Under the pieces are notes generated by a model. That model was not told the origin of the DNA. It did no database searches and was given only the letters and a program-made list of their open reading frames with translations. DNA of 64,000 nucleotides from FACHB-T130 sp042747725. GTDB lineage: Bacteria; Cyanobacteriota; Cyanobacteriia; Cyanobacteriales; FACHB-T130. The position numbers were made by a program, and so were the translations under genes. This document shows, in pieces, positions 6,920-16,378 of the stretch; the first letter of the stretch is position 1, and every line of letters starts with the position of its first letter. The stretch covers positions 43,912 through 107,911 of the forward strand of contig NZ_JBHZGO010000103.1 of assembly GCF_042747725.1 (NCBI RefSeq). The letters run 5' to 3'.

Positions 6920-8551
6920 TTAATAATGCAAATCCTTATCATATTCCACTTTCCCGTAGTCTAATTTCACAATCCTATCGGCAACTTCAAAATATCGGTC
7001 ATCATGACTAACAACCAGAACAGTTTTACCTCTACTTTTTAACTCTGGTAACAGTTGAGTGTAAAAAACTTCTTTGAATACAGGGTCTTGGTCTGACGCC
7101 CATTCATCAAATATATAAATAGGACGATCTTCCAAATACGCCGTTAATAAAGCAAGGCGTTTACGCTGTCCTTGCGATAAAGCAGTAGTGGAAAGAACAC
7201 CATCTTTTACCTGCACTTTATGGTCTAATTCCAGCTTTTCTAGGTACTTTTGGGTTCGGTTAGTCAATGCTGGAGTGTCTAATCCTAAAAGACGATCGAA
7301 GAGATAGAAATCAGAGAAAACGACTGAAAACTGCTGACGATACCAGTCGCGATTTTTATCCGTAATCGGCTTATTGTCAAACTTAATTTCTCCCGATTCC
7401 GGGATATATAGCCCAACCAGCAGCTTCACAAGAGTAGATTTGCCACTGCCATTACCACCAACAATAAACACTAATTCTCCAGGATTAAAAGTTAGGTCAA
7501 GCGGTCCTAAAATGAAGCGATGTTCTTCCCGTTCCCCACGGTAAGCATGAGTTACACCCACTAATTCTAAAGACTGCCAGTCTAGCTTTGAATCAATAGG
7601 AAGCGTTAACTCCGGCTCAGTTCTTTGGGCTACTAAAGATAAGCCAAGCGATTCAATCTTATCTAAAGCAACGTTAGCTCTGCTTAAATCGGGAAGGCTG
7701 TTTAAAAGACCGCGCAACGGAGTAATCATAAAGATGATCGTTAAGGCATAGCCGGATAGAACAGAAACAGGGATATTTCTTAGCAGGGGTAAACCAAAAA
7801 TCAGCAACCCAATGGGAACGAAGAACAACAGTAGCCCCCAACTTGCAGCAAAAGCGAAAATACTCATCGCCGCAACTCGATAATGGCGCGAAGACGCAGC
7901 GGCTGACTGGAGGTCTTGGGAGAGAAAAGCTTGGCGTCTAGAGTGGTGCAGCTTGAGTTCCTTAGTCCCCTCCGTGGTAGTCCGGAAATGCTCGTATAAC
8001 CTGTCTTGCACTTCACGGGAAAGTTTGAAAGAATCCCTGCCTTTAGTCACCAGTAGAGTGTGACTAAAGATTCCCAACACCATGAAGCCCAGGATGAAAA
8101 AGAAGACAGGCACAGATAGCCAGCTCAAATAGAGCAGGCACGCTACTAAAATGGCGACATTTACAAACAGTCCGGAAACGGAAATAGAGGCACTAGAAAT
8201 TGCCTCAATATCTTCTGTGAGGGTAGCTAGAAGCCGGGAGGAACCTATTTCTTCTAGGTGACGCAAGGGGCAAGCCAGGATGCGTTGGTTTAAGAGCATT
8301 CGCAGATTGAAGATGACCTCCTCTGCTAACCGGGCAATCAGCACTTGAGAAGCAGTCGTAGTCACAAACATAAGCAAGCACAAACCAACAAAGCTCCAAG
8401 CAAGGGTATTTGTTGGTAATGGAATATCTCTTAATGTGAGGTTAATTAAGGCAATTAGACCTGCACTGCTACCACCGCTGAGAAGACCCGTCAATGCAGC
8501 CAGAATGACTGTTACCCAAGAATTGTTGAGGAGAAGGCGGATCAGCTTCAT
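6920..8551 (-). CDS. SyrD-type ABC exporter (cyclic peptide export family)
   Basis: This 543-residue fused half-transporter has an N-terminal membrane domain of about six helices (residues 10-300). The ATPase domain has a Walker A GGNGSGKST near 365, the signature LSQGQ near 459 and a Walker B IYIFDE near 478. The membrane domain with its TTTEGTKELKLH segment resembles the SyrD/PvdE cyclic-peptide or siderophore exporter group rather than lipid A flippases. The gene lies at the end of the oxygenase cluster, facing the PaaK-like gene, and would export the cluster product across the inner membrane as a homodimer. No peptide synthetase is visible in the window, so the exported compound is unknown. 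Confidence 0.8.
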   Translation of the reverse strand: MKLIRLLLNNSWVTVILAALTGLLSGGSSAGLIALINLTLRDIPLPTNTLAWSFVGLCLLMFVTTTASQVLIARLAEEVIFNLRMLLNQRILACPLRHLEEIGSSRLLATLTEDIEAISSASISVSGLFVNVAILVACLLYLSWLSVPVFFFILGFMVLGIFSHTLLVTKGRDSFKLSREVQDRLYEHFRTTTEGTKELKLHHSRRQAFLSQDLQSAAASSRHYRVAAMSIFAFAASWGLLLFFVPIGLLIFGLPLLRNIPVSVLSGYALTIIFMITPLRGLLNSLPDLSRANVALDKIESLGLSLVAQRTEPELTLPIDSKLDWQSLELVGVTHAYRGEREEHRFILGPLDLTFNPGELVFIVGGNGSGKSTLVKLLVGLYIPESGEIKFDNKPITDKNRDWYRQQFSVVFSDFYLFDRLLGLDTPALTNRTQKYLEKLELDHKVQVKDGVLSTTALSQGQRKRLALLTAYLEDRPIYIFDEWASDQDPVFKEVFYTQLLPELKSRGKTVLVVSHDDRYFEVADRIVKLDYGKVEYDKDLHY

Positions 8552-8657
8552 GTAATAACACCCCAGTAGATAAAGACCAGCACTATCCTGTCAGATGCTA
8601 GTCCTGTTTGTCGTTAGCGTCAGCAAATTGTCGCTATCCGGAAAGAAGAAGCAGTTG

Positions 8658-10493
8658 CTACCAAGTCACGCGATCGCTTAATTTTTTTAGCAAGCTGGGG
8701 CCAACTCCTGGCACTTTGTCAAGGTCTTGTAACGACGTAAAGGGTTTCTGCTGACGCGCCTCAATAATCCGCTGAGCTAATTTTGGCCCAACTCCGGGCA
8801 ATGCCTCGATTTCTTCTTTAGTTGCAGTGTTGAGGTTGACCGCATCAGAATTGGACTGAGGGCTAGGGACGGAGGACAGAGGAGATTTAGAGAGATTTTT
8901 AGGGTTTGGTTGCGCCTTTGGGATCGGAAGTTTGGTTTTTGGATTGGCAGTTGAGGTGGTTTGGGAGGGTTGAGAAGCTGTTGTTAGCTGGGGACATTGT
9001 TTCTGCTGTGCCTGTATTTTCTGCCCAATCCCATCAGGAACACCCAAAATGGCATTCTCATAAAGGCGGTCAAATTCCCGCTCATAATGGGCAGCAACAG
9101 TCGGACTTTCAATGACTAATAGCGTCTCATCATTGCCGCTATTGGCGGCTTCTGACCAGTTGTGGGAGCCAGTGATGACGTTTTTTTTATCCAATACCCC
9201 AAATTTGTGATGCAATAAATCGCCCTTTGGCAGCAGAGGCACGCCAACTGTAGTAATCGGTTCTTGCCAAGGGCGGTTATCGGCTTCATACTTGCATTGA
9301 TTGCCCAAGGCAAGCCCCATCATGTCCAAAGCTTCACTGTAGGGGCGATAGACAAAATCGGGGTCAATTAAAGCCCGTATCTGCACGCCCTGTTGATGGT
9401 CGGTTTCCAGAATATTCGCTAAATGCTGATCGGAGAAGACAAACAACGCTAAATTGACACTTTGGGCAGCGGTACTCAAAGTTTTGCCAATTAAGCCGTT
9501 ACTACTTTGATTCCAGGGTTGGGTTGTGGATGTTGGGGAAAACTGGACGGTGACGGTGGTCTTGACGAGGTTGACTTGCTGTGCGGGTCGATAGGGCTTT
9601 TTGATGCCAAATTTACTATCAGGTTTGCCTCCTGGCCCATCGCCCCACATCGCGTTAAACTCTTGGGTGAAAAGGGTTGCCAACTCCGGACTATCTATTT
9701 TCAGCAAGTTATTGGCATTGCCCAAGCTGGTAGGCTTGGCAAAATCACCGTGAATATCGGACGTAGTGAAGTTAGCGGAAGTTACGAGAAGTTTTGCGTT
9801 ATCGACGATAACAAATTTGTGATGCATCAGGCTGCTACCTTTGGAACCGTCAGCCGTATCGTCGATTGTAGGGATACCCGCGTTGCGTAACATTACCAAG
9901 GCATCTCCTTGGTTAATTTCCGCTGGACTGAGCTGATTATCGCCGTTGCGGTCTACTAATTTGAGAAATTCTTGATAGCGATCGCGTTCTCGTTGCGGCA
10001 GTTTCGCTAACTCTGCTGAAGCAATCGCACTTAGAGGACGAGTGTAGGTATTTTCTAAAATTACCCGGACTTTTACCCCAGCTTTCTGGCGATCTACCAG
10101 CGCCGTGGCAATCTTCGGTAAGCGCAACTCTTGCACCGCCACATCGACGGTAGATTTAGCAGAAGCGATCGCATCGACAATCTGTTGCTCTAAATCATCT
10201 CCCTGCCGTCGTTGCTGGCGGTAAGGCTCAGTATATTCTGACGTTTGGGCGTGGTTGAAGTATACCTGAACAAAAGGATCTTGAGGCAGAAGCGTGAGAC
10301 GGGAATTGTGCGACTGCACCAAAGGATCTTGAGGCAGCGTGAGACGGGAATTCTGCGACTGCACCCGCTGACACGCGCCGAGAGTTAGCGCCAGCAGTAA
10401 CGTGAAGCCCAGACGGATTGCAGGTGGGGAAAAAAGAAGATGCACGGGAAGTTGGATTCGCTGATAGATAGAGAGGATAGGCGAACTAGCCAT
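8658..10493 (-). CDS. Phospholipase D-like lipoprotein with EF-hand-like loop and C-terminal helix-hairpin-helix domain
   Basis: The 611-residue protein has an N-terminal signal with a lipobox (LALTLGAC, C41), so it is probably a membrane-anchored lipoprotein. Two HxKx4D motifs (HHKFVIVD near 221 and HHKFGVLD near 426) mark the paired halves of a phospholipase D/nuclease superfamily domain. A calcium-loop-like sequence DRNGDNQLSPAE near 178 is inserted in the first half. Residues about 545-611 form a ComEA-type double helix-hairpin-helix (VNLNTATKEEIEALPGVGP), which usually binds DNA. Just after the lipobox there is a short tandem duplication of VQSxNSRLTL. The combination suggests a surface or periplasmic nuclease acting on DNA; phospholipid hydrolysis is the alternative. 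Confidence 0.8.
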   Translation of the reverse strand: MASSPILSIYQRIQLPVHLLFSPPAIRLGFTLLLALTLGACQRVQSQNSRLTLPQDPLVQSHNSRLTLLPQDPFVQVYFNHAQTSEYTEPYRQQRRQGDDLEQQIVDAIASAKSTVDVAVQELRLPKIATALVDRQKAGVKVRVILENTYTRPLSAIASAELAKLPQRERDRYQEFLKLVDRNGDNQLSPAEINQGDALVMLRNAGIPTIDDTADGSKGSSLMHHKFVIVDNAKLLVTSANFTTSDIHGDFAKPTSLGNANNLLKIDSPELATLFTQEFNAMWGDGPGGKPDSKFGIKKPYRPAQQVNLVKTTVTVQFSPTSTTQPWNQSSNGLIGKTLSTAAQSVNLALFVFSDQHLANILETDHQQGVQIRALIDPDFVYRPYSEALDMMGLALGNQCKYEADNRPWQEPITTVGVPLLPKGDLLHHKFGVLDKKNVITGSHNWSEAANSGNDETLLVIESPTVAAHYEREFDRLYENAILGVPDGIGQKIQAQQKQCPQLTTASQPSQTTSTANPKTKLPIPKAQPNPKNLSKSPLSSVPSPQSNSDAVNLNTATKEEIEALPGVGPKLAQRIIEARQQKPFTSLQDLDKVPGVGPSLLKKLSDRVTW

Positions 10494-10739
10494 CCCTTTT
10501 TTACGTCATCGAAGCATAAATTTCTTTCATCACCCACACGATAACCTGATGGATTAGCGGTGTCATCACCAATTTTTCGTCAGCAAGCGAAAACGATTCT
10601 CAAAGACTTGTCCCTCTTGCATTAACATAAACTGCAAGCGGACAAAATTTTGATCTTGTCCAACCGCCCACGGCGGAGAGTTTCCACAGGATAAAAGCTT
10701 TGTGGGGGTGGGAGGCACCAAGCCACACCACTATTTTTT

Positions 10740-11120
10740 ATGCCAACCAGAAAAAAAACGTTTTCGTGCGGTCACAAAGGCTATGGTCAAACTTGCCATC
10801 GCTGCGTTCAAGAACGCGCCACCTGGATTCAAAGAAAACAGGAAAAACAGGAGTGGGAAGATTCTTTTTCACTCGATCCGATTAATTTAAGACATCTTCC
10901 CGCTCATTTGGTGGTCAAGGCGCGAACCATCATCGCTAGGTTAGAGGGTAGCAGAAACTATATAGAATTTCGGGGCAAGCGGATGCGCCACAACCGCTTG
11001 ATTATTAGTATCCCCTTGAGCCGCGACTACCGGATGATTTGCCGCGACTGCGGGACTAAGCTGGTGCCAGAAGAAGTCATGTCTCACGAAGAATATAACG
11101 TCTGCAAACCGGGTGGTTAG
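10740..11120 (+). CDS. Small zinc-ribbon-like cyanobacterial protein of unknown function
   Basis: This 126-residue protein has two paired Cys/His clusters: CGHKGYGQTCHRC near the N-terminus and CRDCG near residue 100, followed by a late Cys, which suggests a bound zinc ion. The middle is basic and helical. Small proteins of this look are conserved in cyanobacteria but I do not know a function. It lies 66 bases before the cysteine desulfurase gene on the same strand and may be co-transcribed with it. Confidence 0.65.
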   Translation: MPTRKKTFSCGHKGYGQTCHRCVQERATWIQRKQEKQEWEDSFSLDPINLRHLPAHLVVKARTIIARLEGSRNYIEFRGKRMRHNRLIISIPLSRDYRMICRDCGTKLVPEEVMSHEEYNVCKPGG

Positions 11121-11186
11121 GCGAGAGACTCTCTAGCGAGAGGCGCTATATGCTGAAAGAAGAGACAGCCTGTCGCTTAATCAACC

Positions 11187-12377
11187 ATGCAAATTTATCT
11201 GGATTATAGTGCTACTACGCCCACTCGCCCAGAAGCGATCGCACTCATGCAAGCCGTTCTCACCCAGCAGTGGGGGAATCCTTCCAGTTTGCACGAGTGG
11301 GGGCAACGGGCTGCAACGGTTCTGGAACTGGCAAGAATTCAGGTGGCTGGACTCATTAACGCACCGGCTGAGTCGATTATCTTCACTTCTGGCGGCACCG
11401 AGGCAGACAATCTGGCGATTATGGGGGTTGCCCGCAGCTACAGGACGCCCCAGCATCTAATTATCTCCAGCGTCGAGCATTCAGCCGTGTCAGAACCGGC
11501 GCGTTTATTGGAGTTGTGGGGTTGGCAGGTGACGCGGTTGCCTGTAGATACTAAAGGTAGGGTGAATCCCACCGATTTAGAAAAGGCGCTGCAACCGAAT
11601 ACAGTCTTAGTTTCGATTATTTATGGGCAAAGCGAAGTCGGCACGCTGCAACCGATTGAGGAATTGGGCAAGATTGCCCACTCCCACGGGGTGTTGTTTC
11701 ACACCGATGCCGTCCAAGTCGCTGGACGCTTGCCGATTGACGTGCAGCAGCTGCCGGTGGATATGCTATCTCTTTCCAGCCACAAAATCTATGGCATTCA
11801 GGGTGCGGGTGCCCTTTATCTCCGCCCTGGTGTGGAGTTAGCGCCCTTATTGTGCGGGGGAGGGCAAGAATTGAAGCTGCGTTCTGGGACTCAGGCTGTT
11901 CCTGTCATTGCTGGTTTTGGCGTGGCGGCTGAGTTGGCGGCGCAAGAATTGGTAACAGAGACACCGAGATTGATAAAATTGCGCGATCGCCTGTTTTCCC
12001 ATTTAGCGAATGTTCCCCACCTCATCCCCACCGGCGACAGGCAGCATCGGCTACCCCACCACGTCAGTTTCAGTGTCATCGGTGAGAGTGAAAAAGTCAC
12101 CGGAAAAACCATTGTGCGGCAGATGAACCTGGCTGGAATTGCCATCAGTGCTGGTTCAGCCTGTCACAGCGGTAAACTCAGCCCCAGCCCCATCTTGCTG
12201 GCAATGGGGTATAGCGATGCACTTGCCTTGGGAGGCATTCGCTTCACCCTGGGACGGGACACGGAGGAAGCCGATGTAGACTGGGCGGCAATGGTGCTGA
12301 AGCAAGTTTTGGAACGATTGATGCCTGTTTCCAGGATTAGTTTTCAGCCGGAGCGAGTTTTGAGTTTAGAATTTTGA
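11187..12377 (+). CDS. Cysteine desulfurase (NifS/IscS family)
   Basis: This 396-residue PLP enzyme transfers sulfur from cysteine to a persulfide on itself, for iron-sulfur cluster and thio-cofactor synthesis. The sequence opens with IYLDYSATTPTRPEA, typical of the family. It has GGTEADNLAI for cofactor binding, the PLP lysine in SSHKIYG near residue 199, and the catalytic Cys in SAGSACHSG near 326. The short segment around the catalytic Cys suits the NifS/IscS group rather than SufS. No scaffold gene (iscU, nifU) is adjacent, so it is probably a general-purpose copy. Confidence 0.92.
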   Translation: MQIYLDYSATTPTRPEAIALMQAVLTQQWGNPSSLHEWGQRAATVLELARIQVAGLINAPAESIIFTSGGTEADNLAIMGVARSYRTPQHLIISSVEHSAVSEPARLLELWGWQVTRLPVDTKGRVNPTDLEKALQPNTVLVSIIYGQSEVGTLQPIEELGKIAHSHGVLFHTDAVQVAGRLPIDVQQLPVDMLSLSSHKIYGIQGAGALYLRPGVELAPLLCGGGQELKLRSGTQAVPVIAGFGVAAELAAQELVTETPRLIKLRDRLFSHLANVPHLIPTGDRQHRLPHHVSFSVIGESEKVTGKTIVRQMNLAGIAISAGSACHSGKLSPSPILLAMGYSDALALGGIRFTLGRDTEEADVDWAAMVLKQVLERLMPVSRISFQPERVLSLEF

Positions 12378-12506
12378 ATGCTAACAACTCACAGTAATAA
12401 GTAGATGGGAATCATCAACTACAACATTAAACCTAATCCCCAACCTCGTTGCATGGTAGGGAAGGGGGCAATTTCCCTTACAGATTAAAACATTCTTTCT
12501 CTTGTT

Positions 12507-12527
12507 CCCTCTCCTCTTAGGAGAGGG
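12507..12527. repeat. Hairpin within a C/T-rich intergenic repeat
   Basis: CCCTCTCCT, loop CTT, AGGAGAGGG forms a perfect 9-base stem in the spacer after the cysteine desulfurase gene. The surrounding region (about 12430-12545) repeats the ACCTCTCCCTAACCCTC theme seen again at 47727-47771. It could terminate transcription before the DUF1995 gene. Confidence 0.55.
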
Positions 12528-12594
12528 TTAGGGAGAGGTTTTTTAATGAATTTGACATTTTGGTTTAATCCACTTAAATTCAACAATTTTCCAG

Positions 12595-13329
12595 ATGGCA
12601 GAACTTCCCAAATCACTAGAAGAAGCGATCGCGCAATCGGGCAAAGCTACCCAAGCCGCGATCGCAGATGGTTACACCCGAATCAAGGTCGAATTAGTCT
12701 TCCCAGAACTCAAACCGATGCCTGTCGCCTTGCAATTCATCGAAGTCTTTGAGGAGATGGCATCGGAGTTGAAAGTTTTCTTCCCCGACGCCGGGGCAGC
12801 TGCCCTTGCCCGCCGCGACTGGGGACAGGTACCATTTAAAATTACAGATATTGGCAGTAGCCGATCGTCCGTAGATGAGAAAATTCACCCAGACGACAGA
12901 GTTTTCTTGCTCGTTGAACCTTCTGCTGTAGAAGTTTTGCAAGTCGAAAAACTGTGCGAAGCCGCAGGCGATCGCCCGGTTGTTCTGCTCAACCCTCAAC
13001 TGGAAGATGCCGCCATTATTGGCATTGGCTACGCGGGACGACAATTACGCGATCGCTTCCTGACTACCCTAGAATCCAGCTACTATCTCAGACCCCTCGA
13101 CGGTGCTGCGGTGCTGCGCTGCTACCCGTCCCCCTGGCAAGTTTGGCAGGAAACAAACGACCACTATCAGCTAATTGCCGAAGTTCCCAAAAAACCAGTG
13201 GGCGAAGAACTTGACAAAATCCTGGCAGGAACAACTCAGACTACCGACACCTTCCTCGACACCCCAACGCCGAAAAAACCGGGATTGTTCACCAATTTAC
13301 AACGGTTCATCCGTACCCTGAGCCGTTAA
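12595..13329 (+). CDS. DUF1995 family protein
   Basis: This 244-residue soluble protein matches the cyanobacterial and plastid DUF1995 family, as judged from its start MAELPKSLEEAIAQSGKAT, the central DRVFLLVEPSA segment and the CYPSPWQVW motif. A plant relative, LPA3, has been linked to photosystem II assembly; no reaction is known for the cyanobacterial members. The last 25 residues are a short basic linker and helix. It is a single-gene unit that converges with the diguanylate cyclase gene. Confidence 0.75.
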   Translation: MAELPKSLEEAIAQSGKATQAAIADGYTRIKVELVFPELKPMPVALQFIEVFEEMASELKVFFPDAGAAALARRDWGQVPFKITDIGSSRSSVDEKIHPDDRVFLLVEPSAVEVLQVEKLCEAAGDRPVVLLNPQLEDAAIIGIGYAGRQLRDRFLTTLESSYYLRPLDGAAVLRCYPSPWQVWQETNDHYQLIAEVPKKPVGEELDKILAGTTQTTDTFLDTPTPKKPGLFTNLQRFIRTLSR

Positions 13330-13392
13330 ATTAAAAATCCAAAATTAAAAATGGTACATTCTTCCTTCATTTTTAATTTTTAATTTTTAATT
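13329..13392. terminator. AT-rich inverted repeat between convergent genes
   Basis: Two 25-base arms (13329-13353 and 13368-13392) pair with two mismatches and consist of TTAAAAAT/ATTTTTAA units. The left arm starts at the DUF1995 stop codon and the right arm contains the stop codon of the cyclase gene. It can serve both transcripts as a terminator. Confidence 0.6.
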
Positions 13393-15897
13393 GTGTGCAT
13401 AACAGCGATCGCGCCCTGCTGCTTTTGCCTGATAGAGGGCGGTGTCTGCTGCGGAAATTAGCATTGCTGGTGAGGATTCTGAAGTCGGAATCACACTGGC
13501 AATGCCCAAACTGAGAGTGATCTGCTGACTTGTTGGAGAATTAACGTGAGCGATCGCTAACGCCTTCACTTCAGCGCGAATTTTCTCAGCAACTTGGATT
13601 GCTCCCTCAGCCATCGTATTTGGCAAAATAACCGCAAATTCTTCTCCCCCATAACGAGCCACTAAATCCGCCGAACGCTTCACTGCACGCTCAATGGCAC
13701 TCGCCACTGCCCTTAAACATTCATCTCCCGCTTGATGACCGTAAGTATCGTTGTAGAGTTTAAAAAAATCGATATCGCCCAAAATTAATGATAAGGGTGC
13801 TTGCTCTCGCACCAGCCGCCGCCACTCACTATCCAGGTACTGGTCAAAGCAACGGCGATTCGCTATCTGAGTCAAACCATCTAAAACGGCAAGGCGCTGT
13901 AACTCCTGATTTGCTTGCTGCAACTGTTGATAAAGTTGGGCTTGTTTAATAGCGATTCCCGCCTGTGTTGCCAATTCTTTGAGCAAATTAATCTCTAGCT
14001 GCTGCCACTGTCGCGGTTGCGAACAATGATGAACAATCAACAATCCCCACAAATCCTCGCCTTGGAGTATGGGAACCACCAAGTTTGCTCTTACCTGAAA
14101 CTGAGCCAGTAAATCAATGTGACACTGACTTATCCCTGCCGTATAAATATCTTCAATCGCTTGAATACGACCGTTTTTGTACGGCTGGACATAAGTTTGT
14201 GCAAAGCAACGATCTGTAATCGTCGATCCCAAAATTGGCGTCCACCTAGAATCGACCGCCTCAACTGCGACAACGCCACTCCAGTCTGGTTGAAAGCGGA
14301 AAATTACTACCCGGTCAGCCTGAAGAAATTGTCGCACTTCCGTCACCGTCGTGTTGAGAATTTCCTCTAGCTTCAGAGATTGACGAATTTGGTGGGTAAT
14401 TACCCGAATCAACGACTCCCGCTTTGCCTGCTGCAACAGTGCCTCTTCAGTGGCTTTGCGCTGAGTGATATCAGTCAGCATTCCCAGGACACCCGCATAT
14501 TTCCCCGCTCGATCGAAGATGGGATTGGTAGAAACAATCGCCCATAAATCGGAGCCATCCTGACGGCAGAATTTAAAGTCATGTTGTTCTTTAATTCCTT
14601 GGCGGCGACGCTCCATTAAAGCTTCTGCGATCGCGCGACCTTCGTCATCCATAAAAGCAAACAAAGGCTTGCCTAACATTTGAGCCGCTGTTAGTCCTAG
14701 CATTTGTGCCATCTGGTTATTCACAAAAGCTGTATTCCCCTCAGGATCGAGAACCCAGATCCCTTCAACTGTGGTTTCGACAATTCGACGATATCTCGCT
14801 TCGTTTTCTCGTAGTGCTTGCTCTGCCTGCTTGCGCTCCGTTAGGGAAGCGATATAATTAGCCAAGCTTCCGATCCATCTCAGAAATGAATCATCGCATT
14901 CAACAATTTCCAGATGGGCTAGACTTAAAACTCCGATTGACCTTTGGTTGACGATCATCGGCATACAAATGAAAGTTTTAATCCCAGGCTGCCAGAGTAT
15001 TTTATTAGAGTTACCATTCTTGTCTGACTGCGGGAAATCCGTCTTTACGACAGGCTGACCCGTGCGAACCACAGTCCCCGAAAGCGTCTGGTCTACCGGC
15101 ACCTCAAGAACAGTTGTATCCGGAGGCAAGGGAACTCCTTTTACCCCTGCAAACACCATCATTTGCCGCGCTTCGTCATAAAGTTCGATGGTGATAATCG
15201 GAAAACCAGTATCAACACTAATTTGTTCAACAATCTCTTGAAATGCGGTGTAAAGAGATTGAGTACCCTGCGTGATTTCTGAAATTTTGTATAGCGTTAG
15301 CAGTTCCAGATTGCATAGGTTGAGCTTGTTTTCTGAGTGCTTGCACTCGGTAATATTCTGAGCTTGGGCAATCAATAAAGGTGGAGTATGCTGTGCCTCA
15401 ACCAACTCTGTTTCGACCTTCAAAAGCTTCAGCGAGAAGTCAAAGATGGCGATAGTATCTCCCACACCCCGCAGCTCAACTTCGTAACCCACGAATTCTC
15501 CATCTGCTGCTTGAGCGATCGCGCATTTTAAACGTTCCTGGATCTCTAGCGAAACGCTCCACCACCGCGCTTCCCAAAAAGGACGACCCATAACATCAGT
15601 TGCAGTGATTCCACCGAAGTCTAGCGCCGTCTGATTGGCTTCTATGACAATACCGTCTGATTGCAGTAGCGCGATAAATTGGGATGTTTGATTAAAAATA
15701 GCGTGGAATCGTCTCTCACTTTCGCTTAACGCTGTTTCAAACCTTTGTCGTTCGACGATCTCCTTTTGCAGTTGTTCGCTCGTCTGGATCGGTTTATCTG
15801 TGAATGCTGCAACCAGCTCTTCAAAATGCTCTAACTGTCCACGAGGAGTGATGCGATGCGAATTGTCATCCCAGGGTAATAATTGATGGGGGTTCAT
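13387..15897 (-). CDS. Cyanobacteriochrome-GGDEF diguanylate cyclase (PAS-GAF-PAS-GAF-GGDEF)
   Basis: The 836-residue soluble protein has, in order, PAS (about 60-185), GAF (about 200-355), PAS (about 360-485), GAF (about 490-655) and GGDEF (about 665-836). The GGDEF domain has an intact GGEEF active site, so it should make c-di-GMP. The second GAF carries both cysteines of a DXCF-type cyanobacteriochrome: DRCF at about 563-566 and the bilin-anchoring Cys in QCHIDLL near 591. Such GAFs bind phycocyanobilin or phycoviolobilin and sense blue to green light. The protein is therefore probably a light-controlled cyclase that influences motility or aggregation. Bilin binding is inferred from these residues. 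The second PAS is very similar to one in the ethylene-receptor-like kinase at 58101-59987. Confidence 0.88.
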   Translation of the reverse strand: MNPHQLLPWDDNSHRITPRGQLEHFEELVAAFTDKPIQTSEQLQKEIVERQRFETALSESERRFHAIFNQTSQFIALLQSDGIVIEANQTALDFGGITATDVMGRPFWEARWWSVSLEIQERLKCAIAQAADGEFVGYEVELRGVGDTIAIFDFSLKLLKVETELVEAQHTPPLLIAQAQNITECKHSENKLNLCNLELLTLYKISEITQGTQSLYTAFQEIVEQISVDTGFPIITIELYDEARQMMVFAGVKGVPLPPDTTVLEVPVDQTLSGTVVRTGQPVVKTDFPQSDKNGNSNKILWQPGIKTFICMPMIVNQRSIGVLSLAHLEIVECDDSFLRWIGSLANYIASLTERKQAEQALRENEARYRRIVETTVEGIWVLDPEGNTAFVNNQMAQMLGLTAAQMLGKPLFAFMDDEGRAIAEALMERRRQGIKEQHDFKFCRQDGSDLWAIVSTNPIFDRAGKYAGVLGMLTDITQRKATEEALLQQAKRESLIRVITHQIRQSLKLEEILNTTVTEVRQFLQADRVVIFRFQPDWSGVVAVEAVDSRWTPILGSTITDRCFAQTYVQPYKNGRIQAIEDIYTAGISQCHIDLLAQFQVRANLVVPILQGEDLWGLLIVHHCSQPRQWQQLEINLLKELATQAGIAIKQAQLYQQLQQANQELQRLAVLDGLTQIANRRCFDQYLDSEWRRLVREQAPLSLILGDIDFFKLYNDTYGHQAGDECLRAVASAIERAVKRSADLVARYGGEEFAVILPNTMAEGAIQVAEKIRAEVKALAIAHVNSPTSQQITLSLGIASVIPTSESSPAMLISAADTALYQAKAAGRDRCYAHN

Positions 15898-16378
15898 TTC
15901 CTAAACTCCTAATACCATTGGCCCAAAAATACCCCTCTCCACAAGAACAGTAGCCAAGCGATCCCCTGAGCGAATGATGTCATACCATAGGTTTACACAT
16001 CTGCCCTAATGATGATGAAGGAAAACATAAAATGTTATTAATCTTCCGCTGAGCGGCGGCTTCAGAAATTTGAAGTTGAGGCGATTTGATGGATGCGATC
16101 GCTTGGGTTAGCCGCTAGATGCAGATTTTTGTCTTGGGGCTGGCTTCCCCGATCGTGGACCTCTTTTAGAGCGAAATCCTATGTGATGATGATTCGACTG
16201 TTCGCTCAAACGGCGGATGCGTCAATGGTGGCACTTTTCCTAACACGAATGTAATAAAAAATGCGATGAGTGAATTTTCACGGGCTTGATAGTTATCCTA
16301 AGTTTAAAGTGACAAATCGGCATTAGAAACGCTATCCAATTTTCTGCTCATCTGAAAAGGAATAGTCAATAATTTGGG
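15898..16378. other. Intergenic region, no gene recognised
   Basis: This 481-base stretch lies upstream of the cyclase gene, which reads away from it, and before a pseudogene. It presumably contains the cyclase promoter. I see no credible reading frame, tRNA or long repeat in it. Confidence 0.5.
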
